A stretch of DNA of 64,000 nt. It comes from Blasia pusilla. Taxonomy: Eukaryota > Marchantiophyta > Marchantiopsida > Blasiales. The translations under genes and the position numbers were made by a program. Location of the stretch: contig CM114274.1 of the NCBI GenBank assembly GCA_050084515.1, forward strand, positions 32,240,001 to 32,304,000. The letters are read 5' to 3'. Under the pieces are notes generated by a model. The model worked only from the letters and a program-made list of their open reading frames with translations. It did not search any database and was not told the origin of the DNA. This document shows positions 34,201 through 45,189 of the stretch, piece after piece (the stretch's first letter is position 1; every line of letters starts with the position of its first letter).

Positions 34201-34525
34201 AAAATTAGTCGCAACAAGAAAACCAGTTTCACAGATCCGACTTCATCGTCTCCTTTCCACCAATTGCTCATATTCCCCTCACAAAGATACCGACTACTTC
34301 CATGGCATAGGACATAAAATACTTCCAACTTGCTCCATCTCCAGAATTCGAAGTTTTACAACAATCCACCGTACACCACACTTAGAAGAGCGAATAACGC
34401 CATGAACAATTTTTGTCAGCATGATTTCATCAATTATCACCAAATCCGAGTAACTACGAGCACCGTCAAATGGGCACAAAGTTTCGTTTTCGTTTCCGAA
34501 ACCTACCTCTTGAAATGTACGCCAT
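31276..34525 (-). CDS. Selenoprotein-K-like (SelK/SelG family) membrane protein, Cys form, four exons
   Basis: SelK-family proteins are small single-pass ER membrane proteins linked in animals to ER-associated degradation and palmitoylation; plant members are often annotated glycine-rich proteins. Exons on the minus strand: 34525-34507 (MAYISR plus one base), 33663-33560, 33307-33133 and 31313-31276. All junctions are GT/AG and in phase, giving 111 residues. Exon 2 has the family core GKRSPWRLSIIPETF and a hydrophobic segment (MAIYGLIVAFILTMF) that is the membrane span. Exon 3 is a basic patch (YRKKK) then a Gly/Pro/Arg-rich tail ending SNVHGVDH. Exon 4 gives TAPPPCGSCCGG and stop. Animal SelK carries selenocysteine near the end; plant forms have CGSCCG-type cysteines, as here. 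The first exon is only 19 coding bases. The last intron (31314-33132) is long and carries a duplicated 130-bp block. I consider it functional. Confidence 0.93.
31809..32101. repeat. Direct duplication in intron 3 of the selenoprotein-K-like gene
   Basis: A block starting AAACCCAAGCTT and ending near GGCAGRTCCT occurs at 31809-31940 and again at 31969-32101, 160 bp apart, with scattered substitutions. Both contain GGTAGGCAGAACTGTCAATA. It has no coding sense and may be a small dispersed repeat. Confidence 0.85.
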
Positions 34526-35833
34526 GATGAACGGCAAGATCCTGTCGCCGCCAATCAATATCCTGAAGACAGTAGCATGTACTTCTGACTGTGAATCTCT
34601 GTGTCTTCCTCTATCTCCCACTCGTCTGAATATGAGCCTCTCGCGCTACAGGTGGGTGTTATGATGGTTCCCACGAAGCGCGTTACGAAGTTCAGGTACA
34701 CAGTTTCTCGAAGGGTTGTGACGTGGCTTGCAACATTTTGGCCAATCATCCCTCGACAAGAGGTCTTAAGAAGTAGGGAACTAAGCAAATAAATTCTCAA
34801 AAATTCAATCTTGTATTCTACATACGGGCATTACCTCCGACTTGCTCATTTACATACACCCTGGTAGTTGCTAGTTGGAATCTCGAACATTGGTAAGAAA
34901 ATGAAGATTCCTAAGTCCAACATTTGAAATCAACGATTTTAATAATGGAGGACATGAACTTAAGAGGGGCGAATTTATCTTCCCATGGTCACAATACAAA
35001 CCATGTGGTGAGTCACGGAACTCCGATCCTCCCACCATTTCACATTTCTAATCTAGAGCACAACATGAGGGGCATACTTCAGTCATATGACCCAACGTAT
35101 GACGATCATTCGTAGGATTCAAACTTCTTTCTAACCGCAACTTCCTAAGATCACTTTCCTAGAATTTTGATCTCCTTGCAATATTAAGTAATCACCTTCC
35201 TCTTATGACTCTATCAATATTTGGCAAAGGACAAAGTGTACGACCTTCCGATAAGGTGTCACTATATGTCGATAACTTGATTCTAGGAACTATAGAAGGC
35301 ATAGGATCCACTATTGATGAATCTTCATTCTCAAGATTGGTAAGAGTCAAAGCATTATTGTCATTTATTGACAACGGCATGTAGATGTCCAAATTGGTCA
35401 TCTTGAATTAGGGATATGGAAGGTAACTCATCTCTTGGTGTTCCATGGACCGTTGGCATAGTCGTAGAAATAGGCCCAAGTGGGATGTTGGGAAACTGAA
35501 ATCTAGGAGATATAATTGTGGCAACATCTTGTGCATGAAATGTAGAATCATCTTCAATGAATTCATCTTCTCCAACTCATAATTTGCCCCTATGATAGAT
35601 CCATCCTCATTGCAATTGAAAGGCCTAAAGATCAAAAGCATACAAATATTGGAAGGAATATCAATAGGAATTCTACATTCATGATAATGCAAATGAATTA
35701 ATTTGGAGAATTGTGAAAGAGTTATGTCTAGGTCTTATGATTGGAACTCCAAGATCTTGTTACGTCTTTTAGGATAGATTGGTGAGATCTAGTAGAGCGC
35801 CTTTGAGAGTAGTGGAGGACAGACTCAGTAGGT
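34526..35833. other. Upstream of the selenoprotein-K-like gene, unassigned
   Basis: 34526-34800 should contain its 5' UTR and core promoter, but no TATA box is clear. 34.8-35.8 kb shows no gene or repeat that I recognise. Confidence 0.4.
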
Positions 35834-36229
35834 CTCGGATGACCTGTTGAGGCTCCGGGAAACCTGAGAGAGAAGATTTCCCCTACGTTTCGGCTCATTT
35901 GGAGCCATATTGAGGAACTTATTATTTTAGGTATGTACCATTTTAATATATGATCAACTTTCTATTTTTGGCAAGTGGCCCTTGACCTCCTACATCACGT
36001 CAAGAGCCAAGGATGTGACTTGGGAGAATAGGTTACCATGGAGAGAGCTTGGGAGTGGGGAGGGGTATACCTCAAGGAGAGAAAGCTTGAGAGCTCCTTC
36101 TCTCTTTGTTGAACCTCTTGGCATAAGGCGGGAGAGGTATGGTCTTGCTTGCCTTGAGACATATGAGAGTGCATACATGTGAGAACTATGGTGTTGTGAG
36201 AGAGATTAGATCGACGATCGGACGTTATC

Positions 36230-36306
36230 GTCATTGGTCAACTGTCACCGGTCGGCCGTCACCATCAACGGTCAACCATCACCGTCAATGGTCCACCTTC
36301 CGTTGT
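36230..36306. repeat. GTCAACGGT/GTCACCGGTC short repeats
   Basis: Several imperfect 10-20 bp units of the type GGTCAACCATCACCGTCAA follow each other, mirrored at 36848-36930 in the other arm. Confidence 0.7.
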
Positions 36307-36309
36307 CCA

Positions 36310-36422
36310 CGCCGCATCATTTCGCTGGTTGGAATGCGGAAAATCGACCAGGCTATCAAGGAGTTTTGAGCAGCCTGACGCTGCTCAAAACTCCTTGATA
36401 GTTCCAACGGAATGATGCGGCG
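36310..36422. repeat. Snap-back hairpin in the centre of the long inverted repeat
   Basis: The inner arms 36353-36374 and 36380-36401 are perfect 22-bp complements around CTGAC. The outer bases pair again (CGCCGCATCATT at 36311 with AATGATGCGGCG at 36411), leaving an 18-base bulge containing TGCGGAAAATCGACCAGG. Confidence 0.9.
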
Positions 36423-37350
36423 TTGCAGGCGGCACCAAACGGCACCAAACGGCACGGCCCTCGATGGTGGGATGCGGCACTCGGCGGCATACCCTCCTCG
36501 ATCAACAATAAACCCACACTCTGCTTCATAATGATGGAGCGGCTCTACGATCGAGATGGTGCGGTGCGCCACAAGCGGCACGGCCCGGCAATCGGCGGCG
36601 CGTTGCGGTTACGGGCGTCACGCCACGATACTCGATCGTCGTCGAGCGGCTACCAATCACAACATAGTAGCATGAAATCAAAACTCAAACACCATAATCG
36701 GGGGTCATCTGCCATCATTGGTTGATGACAAAAGTGCAATGACGGTGGCGGCCAAAACAAAGTACGTGATGGCGACGCAAGTCAGAGAATCAACGAACGT
36801 CGTGGAAGACCCTCCACTCTGTAACGGCGGCAATGGCAACCAAAGGGTGGACAACGGAAGGTGGACCATTGACGGTGATGGTTGACCGTTGATGGTGACG
36901 GCCGACCGGTGATGGTTGACCAGTGACGATGACGTCCGATCGTCGATCTAATCTCTCTCACAACACCATAGTTCTCACATGTATGCACTCTCATATGTCT
37001 CTCTCAATGTCAAACCAAACCCACTCTCCTAATGAGAGGCTTGGGTTACACACACAAGGCAAGCAAGACCATAGCTCTGCCGCCTTATGCCAAGAGGTTC
37101 AACAAAGAGAGAATGAGCTCTCAAGCTCTCTCTCCTTGAGGTATACCCCTCCCCTCTCCCAAGCTCTCTCCATGGTAACCTATTCTCCCAAGTCACATCC
37201 TTGGCTCTTGACTGATGTAGGAGGTCAAGGGCCACTTGCCAAAAATAGAAAGTTGATCATATATTAAAATGGTACTTACCTAAAATAATAAGTTCCTCAA
37301 TATGGCTCCAAATGAGCCGAAACGTAGGGGAAATCTTCTCTCTCAGGTTT

Positions 37351-37394
37351 CCCGGAGCCTCAACAGGTCATCCGAGACCTGTTGAGGCTCCGGG
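37351..37394. repeat. Snap-back hairpin at the outer end of the right arm
   Basis: Perfect 19-bp arms (37351-37369 and 37376-37394; CCCGGAGCCTCAACAGGTC) around ATCCGA. The following bases, read in reverse (GACCAGGCTATC), match the 36342-36357 sequence, tying the two hairpins to one original sequence. Confidence 0.9.
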
Positions 37395-37414
37395 ATAGCC
37401 TGGTCAATTTTCCG

Positions 37415-38047
37415 CACTACGCCGCGTGTTGCCGCACCTTACACGTCTCGGGGAGGGAGAGTGTAGATTGAGTGCCGCATGTTTGGGATGATTGATTGAG
37501 GGATTACTCAGGAGGTTGAGAGTGATCGGGTGAGAGGGGCACGAGGGTCATCATGGGGTCCGTTCGGGACTTTGAGAGGCGAGGTGGTGAACCCGAGAGT
37601 AGCTCTAGAGGTTTTACGCAGAGTGGCGCGAGGTTCCGAGGATCTCCACGTGAGGGATCACCTCGACCTCCTTCTGTGTCATCGTCAGATGAGGGGGAGA
37701 GTGTAGAGGAGTTTGTGAGCACATCACCACACATTGTGAGTGTTTCTACCAGTTGGGCGTACGAGATGGACGACTGGGGTGGAGGACCGTGTAGGTTTTC
37801 AGGTGTAGTAGGCACAATTGAGTTGCACGATTTCATAGCAGAGTCTAGGAGTTGGTGCGACTCCCTGCGGGCCAAGAACTCTAGAGAGTTCAACCCATTT
37901 ACAACATGGAACGGTATGTTCCAGAATTTAGAGGGGGCGCCCATGGACGATTACCATGAGTTCTCCCACAGATATGCCCAAGAGATTGAGGCATGGCGAC
38001 TCTACTATGTCGTGCAAACCACATCGTCATACAACATACATCGCTGA
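37415..38047 (+). pseudogene. Retroelement leader and gag N-terminus, plus-strand copy
   Basis: The frame opening MGSVRDFERRGGEPESSSRG at 37553 continues through a low-complexity S/P/R region, then VEEFVSTSPHIVS, FSGVVGTIELHDFIAESRSW and GAPMDDYHEFSHRYAQEIEAW. The same protein is encoded on the minus strand at 42413-41745 and the leader DNA (37415-37550) also matches there in reverse. It is the N-terminal part of a gag-like polyprotein, cut off near 38030 where another fragment begins. Confidence 0.65.
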
Positions 38048-38049
38048 CA

Positions 38050-39720
38050 TACCATACTCACATACATACATAACATAGACGAGCAGTCGAGCCCCTCAAT
38101 GGCACCTCTCCTCCACAAAATGATGCGGCTACCATAATCTTCCATACCATAGAAATATCAGGAACTGGAGTATCCTCTGCATGGACATGTCCCTCAATCA
38201 AATCACTAGGCTAAGTGATGACATTGCTAAATGCTGCTAGGGTCGCCACCTCTCTTGGCCGTCGCTCCATCATTGCACATGTGAATCGAATGGGTAAAGA
38301 GCTAAGGCACCCATCACCTGACTGCCGTCTTGGTTTCTGTAGGATGCTGACTCCTCCTAGTAATCCTGTGAATGACGCTTTCCCCAACATCAGGGGTTGC
38401 GCTCCTCAATCCAACAAGATGCGCTACGGACTAAAAGCTCTACCTCCGTGACTCACCAACTCGAAGACCTCTCCTAGGTTATCCAGCAACACAACACTAG
38501 GAGAAGTCATGGCACGCTCTATCGTAGGTCTAGCGGGCATTTCCACCATCCTAGGAGCCGCTGCCTGCCATGAATCTGACGTGGACGGCCAGAGCATCCG
38601 CTCCAAGGGCAAGTCCATCACCTCCTCTGCAATCACCTCTGAACGTGATGCAAGAACTCCAACTCCACGCTCACATACCATAGCGGCCAGCCAAATAGCC
38701 TTGACAGGCGTCCCCCCAATGTCATAACATCGGAAGCAGAAAATAAAGGAGCACGGTACACAATGGTGGCTGCCCCCAACAACGTGCTCGACACATGCTC
38801 CTCCTGAGCATCAACAATAGGAATCGTCACACTTGCTTCCCATCGCCCTCCGTGCCTGCATACCAACAACATCACCAACTCTCCAGGAACTCTGATCAGG
38901 ACCCATCGATGGGATCCTCATCGCCTCGGACAAGGTGAAAGACTGAGGAAGCCTAGTCTGTTTCCTGGCTTCCCCTCGTTGTGGATCCAACTCTGTGGCT
39001 ACTCCACGCGTCACAACTACGGTTGCCTCCATCTGGGCAACTCCGCACATCCAACCAGGATCCTCCATATCTCTGGCTGCTCTATATGATGTCGATGTCA
39101 CGGATCCGACATCGGGTAATCTCAATGCCATAGCGGCAATTTGCTCCTGTAGTTGATGTATCTGAGAAGCCATCCTAGCCTCACGCCCGGCATCTCCCTC
39201 GACGTGTCTAGGTAGTAGGACTCTACCTCCTCCACGGGCAGCTCCACCACCATGTTGGGCAACTCCAGCTCCTTATCCCCCAACGGGACCACCTAGTGCA
39301 CGATCTCTAGGTCCACCCGGACCGGCTATTCGCTCTGGTGCCCTCTCTGGCCCTTGGTCCGGACATAACTCAGGATGTAAACTGAAACACCTAGCGCGTG
39401 GATGACCAAGCCTCTGACAATAGTCACATTGATAACCTCCTCGTGCAAAACCATATGCTCCTCCATGTTGAGGCACACGTCCATGACCTTGACGAGTGCA
39501 ATCGCGCTGATGATGGGCTCCACCACATGACCAACAAGTAATAATAGGCGGCTGCTGCTGAGCCGCATGTGAAGGCAAAGGTCTCTATGGCACGGCCTCC
39601 CGGTATCCTCCTTGAGCTCGTGGTGCCACAGTCGACCTATCTCGGAGTCCATGTTGTTGTAGACAATCGCAACTACTCTCGCCTAGAATCCCTAGTGGCT
39701 ACGCTCTCCTCCGCCATGTT
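38050..39720 (-). pseudogene. Retroelement gag zinc knuckles and downstream region, minus-strand copy
   Basis: At 39578-39273 the minus frame has two retroviral-type zinc knuckles: CWSCGGAHHQRDC (a CX2CX3HX4C form) and CDYCQRLGHPRARC (CX2CX4HX4C). Downstream are a coiled region (ASQIHQLQEQIAAMALRLPD, 39173) and, at 38460-38080, a segment ending in VHAEDTPVPDIS, which matches the sequence just before the C5 methyltransferase motif in the plus copy at 40.8-41.05 kb. It stops before motif I. Frames are broken in several places. Confidence 0.65.
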
Positions 39721-39829
39721 GCGCTCAATATTCTAGGTGGTCCTAAAAACATCTCTCAACGTAGGGGAGGTGTTCATAAGAAGCACCTCCTCCCACACCC
39801 GTGTCCGCAGGGTCTGATCCAGTATCGCG

Positions 39830-40270
39830 TACCATGACTAGATAGCCTGAGCCTCTGTCACCCCTGAGTGACGTTGATCAACCGGCGCAAGCGAGTGTAA
39901 GCCTCACGCAAACTCTCACCACGGTGCCTCTGGAAGTCGTGGATGCTCTACAACTTCTCCGTCCGTACCTTCGGTTAGCTCGCCCTCAACTCAGCAAAGA
40001 ACTCAACCACAGGGTTCAACCTAGGACGAACCCGACTAGACGGTGCAACTGCTCCCGTGCGAGTGACCCTTCCTAAAACATCACTAGTGGAAGACGAAGT
40101 AGCCTCTCCTAACTCCTCCTCCTCATCTGGGAACGGCTCCGTCCATGACACATAGTGTGGGTCGTAGTTGTCATGACCATACGGATTATGTCGTAGAGTA
40201 TAGTGTGCTAGTAGAGGCCATACCTTATGTAGGGTCGTAGTGTCTAGGTAGAGATGCAGTTTCATACATA
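39830..40270 (-). pseudogene. Gag middle region, second minus-strand copy
   Basis: Encodes DPHYVSWTEPFPDEEEELGE, ATSSSTSDVLGRVTRTGAV and NPVVEFFAELRAS on the minus strand. The same region is present at 41940-41610 in the same orientation, so the two are direct repeats with a plus-strand fragment between them. Confidence 0.6.
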
Positions 40271-41410
40271 GGGTTGGGGGTTACTCAATTGAGGGTGACT
40301 TTTCCAGTAGGGCCCGCTCTTAGGTTGGAGGATATAGTGTGGAGTGCACTCAAAGAACAGTTAGTTCTTTGAGTTGAGCCTGTTGCGTTGGGAGTTAGCC
40401 TTGGTAGTGAGTAGAGCTCTTGGCTATGGTGGTTCCCGCAAGCGTCGACCTGGATTCTCCCATCGTGGAGTGGGTTTGGCTCGATTGTATGTGATTCTAT
40501 ACGTGTTTTATGACAGTAGGTCTTTCACGGATTTCACTCAAAGAACTTGTGATACACTTGTGTTTGTGGATGTGACGAGAGCGGATGTGGAGCGTTTTCC
40601 ATTCCGGATACAGACATCCTTGGATGGAGCGAGTACCACATAGTATATCACCCGACAGGAGGTCATGGTGAGGATTCGCTCGGGACATCCTACAGATGAG
40701 TCCGTGGTGCGAGCCAAGGCGATAGTGACTGATGCAGAGTTCTACGACGTCTTGGTTGGTGGAGGAGTGTTATAACCGAGGGGGTTTGCCCTGGATTATT
40801 GGGAGGAGTCAGGATCCTACAGACCAAGATGGCAGTTAGGTGATGGGTGCCTTAGCTCCTTACCCGTTCGATTCACAGGTGCAATGATCGAGCAACAGCC
40901 AGGAGAGATGGCGACCTTAGCAGCATTTAGCAGTGCCATCACTTGGCCTAGTGATTTGATTGAGGGATATGTCCATGCAGAGGATACTCTCGTTCTTGAC
41001 ATTTCTATGGAGAAGAGTGTTATGGTAGCCGCATCATTCCATGGAGGAGAGGTGCTGTTGTGGGGCTCGACGATTGGCAGATGAGTACGTGCAGACCGCG
41101 TGGAGTGAGGCGTTTGCACCGGAGCGTGACAGGTCTGAGGAACCCGAGGTAGCAAGGAGTGCTACGATGAAATCCTTGGATACCACACCCATTGTGTGGT
41201 ATACTCCGGAGGCGGGTATTCGAGTGTTAGATCTCTTTGGAGGGATTTGCACCGGGTTAGCTGCTGTTTTGCAGGTAGGAGTGCGAGTACAACGGTACCT
41301 ATATATGGAGAGTGATGATGTTGCCAGGCGCGTCTCACTATGACATGTGGCACAGTTACGCCTACGTTTTCCAGACTTATTATCTACGTCCACTGTCTCT
41401 CTCGTTGGCG
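40271..41410 (+). pseudogene. Retroelement fragment ending in C5 cytosine methyltransferase motif I
   Basis: Plus-strand frames read SRSFTDFTQRTCDTLVFVDV, then RAKAIVTDAEFYDVLVGGG, ALDYWEESGSYRPRWQLGDG, VHAEDTLVLDISMEKSVMVA and finally EAGIRVLDLFGGICTGLAAV, LQVGVRVQRYLYMESDDVAR and, after one TGA, HVAQLRLRFPDLLST. The DLFGG block with a following acidic residue (YMESD) is motif I-II of C5 DNA methyltransferases. The fragment then joins minus-strand gag sequence, so the catalytic PC motif (IV) is missing. Host DNMTs do not have these upstream domains; the linkage with gag fragments suggests a retroelement-borne enzyme. Confidence 0.6.
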
Positions 41411-42498
41411 TTGGGCTCCACCAACCGCTGAACCCGGTCATCCCAAACCAAGCCAAGACTGGCCTCCTTGTATGCATAGGGAGCGAGAAAACTCACAAAC
41501 GTGGGCAAATCTGCCCGCGGCCTGCCTACCCTGTTGACCACAGTCAACGGTGGTTGATCATCGTGCCTTACTGCCATATGTCGTAGTGAGGCGCACCTCG
41601 TAACATAGGCGTACCATGATTGGATAGCCTGAGCCTCTGTCACCCATGAGTGACGTTGATCAACCGGTGCAAGAGATTGTAAGCCTCACGCAAACTCTCA
41701 CCCAGGCGGCTTTGGAAGTCGTGGATGAACCCGGGTAGCTCGCCTCAACTCAAGAAAGAACTCAACCGAGTGGTTGAACAGGGACGAACCCGACTAGATG
41801 GTGCAACTGCTCCCGTGCGAGTGACCCCTCCTAAAACGTCACTAGTGGAAGAAAAAGTAGCCTCTCCTAACTCTTCCTCCTCATCTGGGAACGGCTCCGT
41901 CCATGACATATAGTGTGGGTCGTAGTAGAGTCGCCATGCCTCAATCTCCTGGGCATATCTATGGGAGAATTCATGGTAATCGTCCATGGGCACCCCCTCT
42001 AAATCCGGAACATACCGTTCCATGTCAGAACGGGTTGAACTCTCTAGAGTTCCTCGGCCCCTGAGTCGCACCAACTCCTAAACTCTGCTATGAAATCGTG
42101 CAACTCAATCGTGTCTACTACACCTGAAAACCTACGCGGTCCTCTATCTCGGTCGTCCATCTCGTACGCCCAACTAGTAGGACCACTCACAATATGTGGC
42201 GATGTGCTCACAAACTCCTCTACATCAAATGACGATGACACAGAAGGAGATCGAGGTGGTCCCTCACGTGGAGACCCTTGGAACCTCGCGCCACTCCGCG
42301 TAAAACCTATAGAGCTACTCTCGGGTTCACCACCTCGCCTCTCAAAGTCCCGAACGGACCCCGTGATGACCCTCGTGCCCCTCTCACCCGATCACTCTCA
42401 ACCTCCCGAGTAATCCCTCAATCACTCATCCCAAACATGCGGCACTCGATCTACATTCTCCCTCCCCGAGACATGTAACGTGCGGCAACACGCGGCGT
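41411..42498 (-). pseudogene. Gag N-terminal half of the same retroelement family
   Basis: The minus-strand leader (42498-42413) is followed by the S/P/R-rich start, VEEFVSTSPHIVSGPTSWAY, GVVDTIELHDFIAEFRSWCD, VPMDDYHEFSHRYAQEIEAW, SWTEPFPDEEEELGEATFSS and, toward 41.4 kb, FVSFLAPYAYKEASLGLVWD. It is the reverse copy of 37415-38047 and extends further into gag. The gypsy LTR at 42499 is inserted in its leader. Confidence 0.65.
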
Positions 42499-43571
42499 TG
42501 TCGTATAGTAAAATCAGCTAGTATGTAAACTCCTTCTTCGTTGAGTGTTAGATAGAGTTTTATTAGTATTAAGTAAATTAGCTTAGGAAAAGGAAATTCT
42601 CATCTTTAAACCTCTTTATGGTGCCTCGTTTAGGCAGGCCCAACTTTAGAAAAAAAGGTAATAAATAAAAGATGACTTTATAAAAGTAAAGTAGTGAGGT
42701 TGGTGTTTTCATGAAAAGCAAAAGTAGGAATAGAATGTGTTCATCACATTCTATTCCACATCTTGAGTCTTTCGTGTCACTCTTAAGTGTATGGTTTTGG
42801 GATTGCTTGCTCTTCCAATGAGAGTGGATCGTCCCTCTTGGGAGAGTAACTTGACAATGGTCTATTCTTCAAGAGATTTCTAGAATATGGTGTGTGTGTG
42901 GAGATGAGAATTTTGTCACCTTACAAGAGTTTAGTCATACTAAAATAGTGAATGTTTTGGCTTGTTACTTTTCCAATGAGAGTGGATTACCCCTCTTGGG
43001 AGAATAACTCCGCCAAAACCCATTCTTGAGGAGAGTAGAGAATGTCTGTCAAACATGGATAGGGATGGAGCACAAGTTGTGCCCGACTTTCCTTTCCTCA
43101 ATCCATACCATGTCAAGATACTCTTTGTAGATAGGCACTGGTTCACTCGCTATTTAGTTTATCAGTTTGGGAAGGCGTTCATGAGCCATGTCATTCAATC
43201 TCCAACTCCGGTGATTCTTCCTATCGTCACATATGGAAAGACATGGGATTGTACTTTTTATGTCCTTATATAGCGATCCATGGACGTCCATAGGCCTGCT
43301 CAAGTAGGGTTTAACACTAGTTGTGCTATCTTCCTCGTGTACAAGCATAAAGTAGTTTATAAGGATTTTATAGTTAGGAATTTCGGGGTCCGATGTTACG
43401 AAGAAGTGATCGCCTTGGCACTTCCATTTGTGATACCTGTCGTGAGAGAATGGAGAGTATACATAATAATCTTGTATTGAAAAAGGAGAACTTCTTAGAG
43501 AGTTCACCTTGCATCGACCACGTCTGCCGTAGTTAGAAGGTCTGCCCTTACTTGAAGAAAGACTCTCGACA
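42499..43571 (+). mobile_element. 5' LTR of a gypsy-type retrotransposon, promoter deleted
   Basis: Starts TGTCGTATAG and ends CTCGACA; closely similar to the solo LTR at 16460-17814. About 210 bp including the TATA box are missing between 42727 and 42741 and replaced by a 12-13 bp inverted copy of the adjoining sequence. It interrupts the leader of the older retroelement after ACGCGGCGT; the uninterrupted target is seen at 37415-37430. A candidate primer site TGGTGCTTCCAC follows at about 43579. Confidence 0.8.
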
Positions 43572-43739
43572 CGAGAAATGGTGCTTCCACTAAGAGATCT
43601 TTGAGGCGGTAGATTGTGTTTGCAAGTTGGAGTCTTATCAAGATGACTACTTTTGGTAGTACTTCATCAATGGGAATTGAGGGAGCTGAGGATCTTCTCC
43701 GAACTTTGACAACATTATTGAGCCAACAAGGAGGAGTTC

Positions 43740-45170
43740 ACATAGGGGAGCAAAGATCAACAAGGGCTCTTTAAGCGATTGTAAAGAAATTGGGGAGATT
43801 TGATGGGAGGAACATCACCAAGTATGTTTGAGAGTACGCCTATGAGATGGAGGTAAACCGTATATCCGAAGGTGCTATGGTGTCAAGTTTTGAGTTAGCT
43901 GTAATACCTGAGATTCGTAGTCAAGTAAAGAAGTTGAGAGCAGAAAATCCAACCTCGTGGGAGGAGCATGAGCAGTTCCTGAAAGGATAATTCTTCGATG
44001 ATGATGTGGATCCGGTGACTAAAAGGAGGTTTTAGAATGGATAGAGCAACGTCCAGGGAAGGGAATGACTCCAAATGAATTATTGCGCGAGTTTGAGAAG
44101 CGTTTTTTTCATCTTTCTTCTTCTGAAAGAGCAACTCTAGACTTGAGGAAAATTGAGTTATTCCTTGAGGCGGTTGACGAGAATTTGGAGGACAAGCTTT
44201 TCATAATATTGGCGGACAAGACCGAAGAAGGAGGTGTCAGCACTAATTGGAAGAAAGTGGAAGAAGCTGTTGCTATCCTTACAAAGCAAAATCAAAGTAG
44301 AGGTAGAACCGCACTATTCAAGTCAGAGGTATCAATTTCAAATCCATTTCCTAAGCCCATTTCAACAAAACTTGAAGATTCTGCTCTAGATGAGTTGGTG
44401 AAAGGTTTGAGAGAATTGAGAGTAGAAATGGTTGAACTTAAACTTGATAGGAATCCTAGTGTTGGTGCTCCTCCAACAAGTAGGAACTTTGTGAGAAGAT
44501 GTATAGGGTGTGATAGTGTTGAGCATCAACGTTGAGAATGTGAGGAGTTTTCAGAAGCTCTTAGGAATGGAATAGTAAACTTCAAAGATGGGAAGATTCA
44601 TTCAACGCAGACTGGTATGCCGTTGAATACCAACTTTGGTAGAGGAGGAATGAAAGGCTTAGTGAGAAGTCAAGTAGGATTTGCCTTTATGGCATTAGAT
44701 TATGATACCTTTGCAGTAAAAATAGAAGCGCCTATTGTATCTATAGCTAAAAGTGAATAATTACAATTTCCTCGAGAAGTGATGATACGAGGGGCAGAGA
44801 CTATCCGTCATCTGACTGGATGGGATAATCTAGTGGAAGCTGGGTGTGTTAAAGCATACCTAACACAAGAGAAACATGTGAGTTGGCAAGATGCTAGTGT
44901 GGAGGAGAAGAGGAGACATGACAATGATGGTGTTGATATCGAGGAAGCTGCAAGAAGAGCGAAAACCGCAAGAAGGAAAGGGTAACAAGAGGCGCAACCA
45001 TCAAGAGAAGAAGGGCCTTCTACATTTGAATCTATGATGGATTCTCAAATGAAAGAAGGTGGAATGAAAGAGAAAGAATTGAGGTCTTCTCAAAAGACCA
45101 AGGGTAAGACTCCTACATACAAGTTGCAGTCTGATATAGAGACAAGCACGAATTTAAAGGAGATTCTTGA
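43740..45170 (+). pseudogene. Gypsy gag polyprotein, interrupted
   Basis: The frame reads KKLGRFDGRNITKYV, a stop, EYAYEMEVNRISEGAMVSSF, then the long open part from MTPNELLREFEKRFFHLSSS to RNFVRRCIGCDSVEHQR. The zinc knuckle is CIGCDSVEHQR-x-EC (CX2CX4HX4C), with TGA at x where CGA (Arg) is expected. Further on, IRHLTGWDNLVEAGCVKAYL and the end TSTNLKEILD run directly into the CACTA insertion; the protein continues at 63038. At least six in-frame stops are present, mostly explained by single transitions (CGA to TGA, TGG to TAG or TGA). Confidence 0.75.
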
Positions 45171-45189
45171 CACTAGAAGAAATCCCTGG

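Larger units (their letters stand above)
35834..37376. mobile_element. Long inverted repeat, about 0.47-0.53 kb arms, 0.54 kb centre
   Basis: 35834-36306 recurs as its reverse complement at 36848-37376. Both start GGTCTCGGATGACCTGTTGA at the outer end and end with the GTCAACGGT-type repeats at the inner end. The arms differ by few substitutions and one indel of about 47 bp (extra in the right arm, near 37000-37046). The arms have no coding potential. This could be a foldback element or two LTR-like copies in opposite orientation; the data do not decide. Confidence 0.8.
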
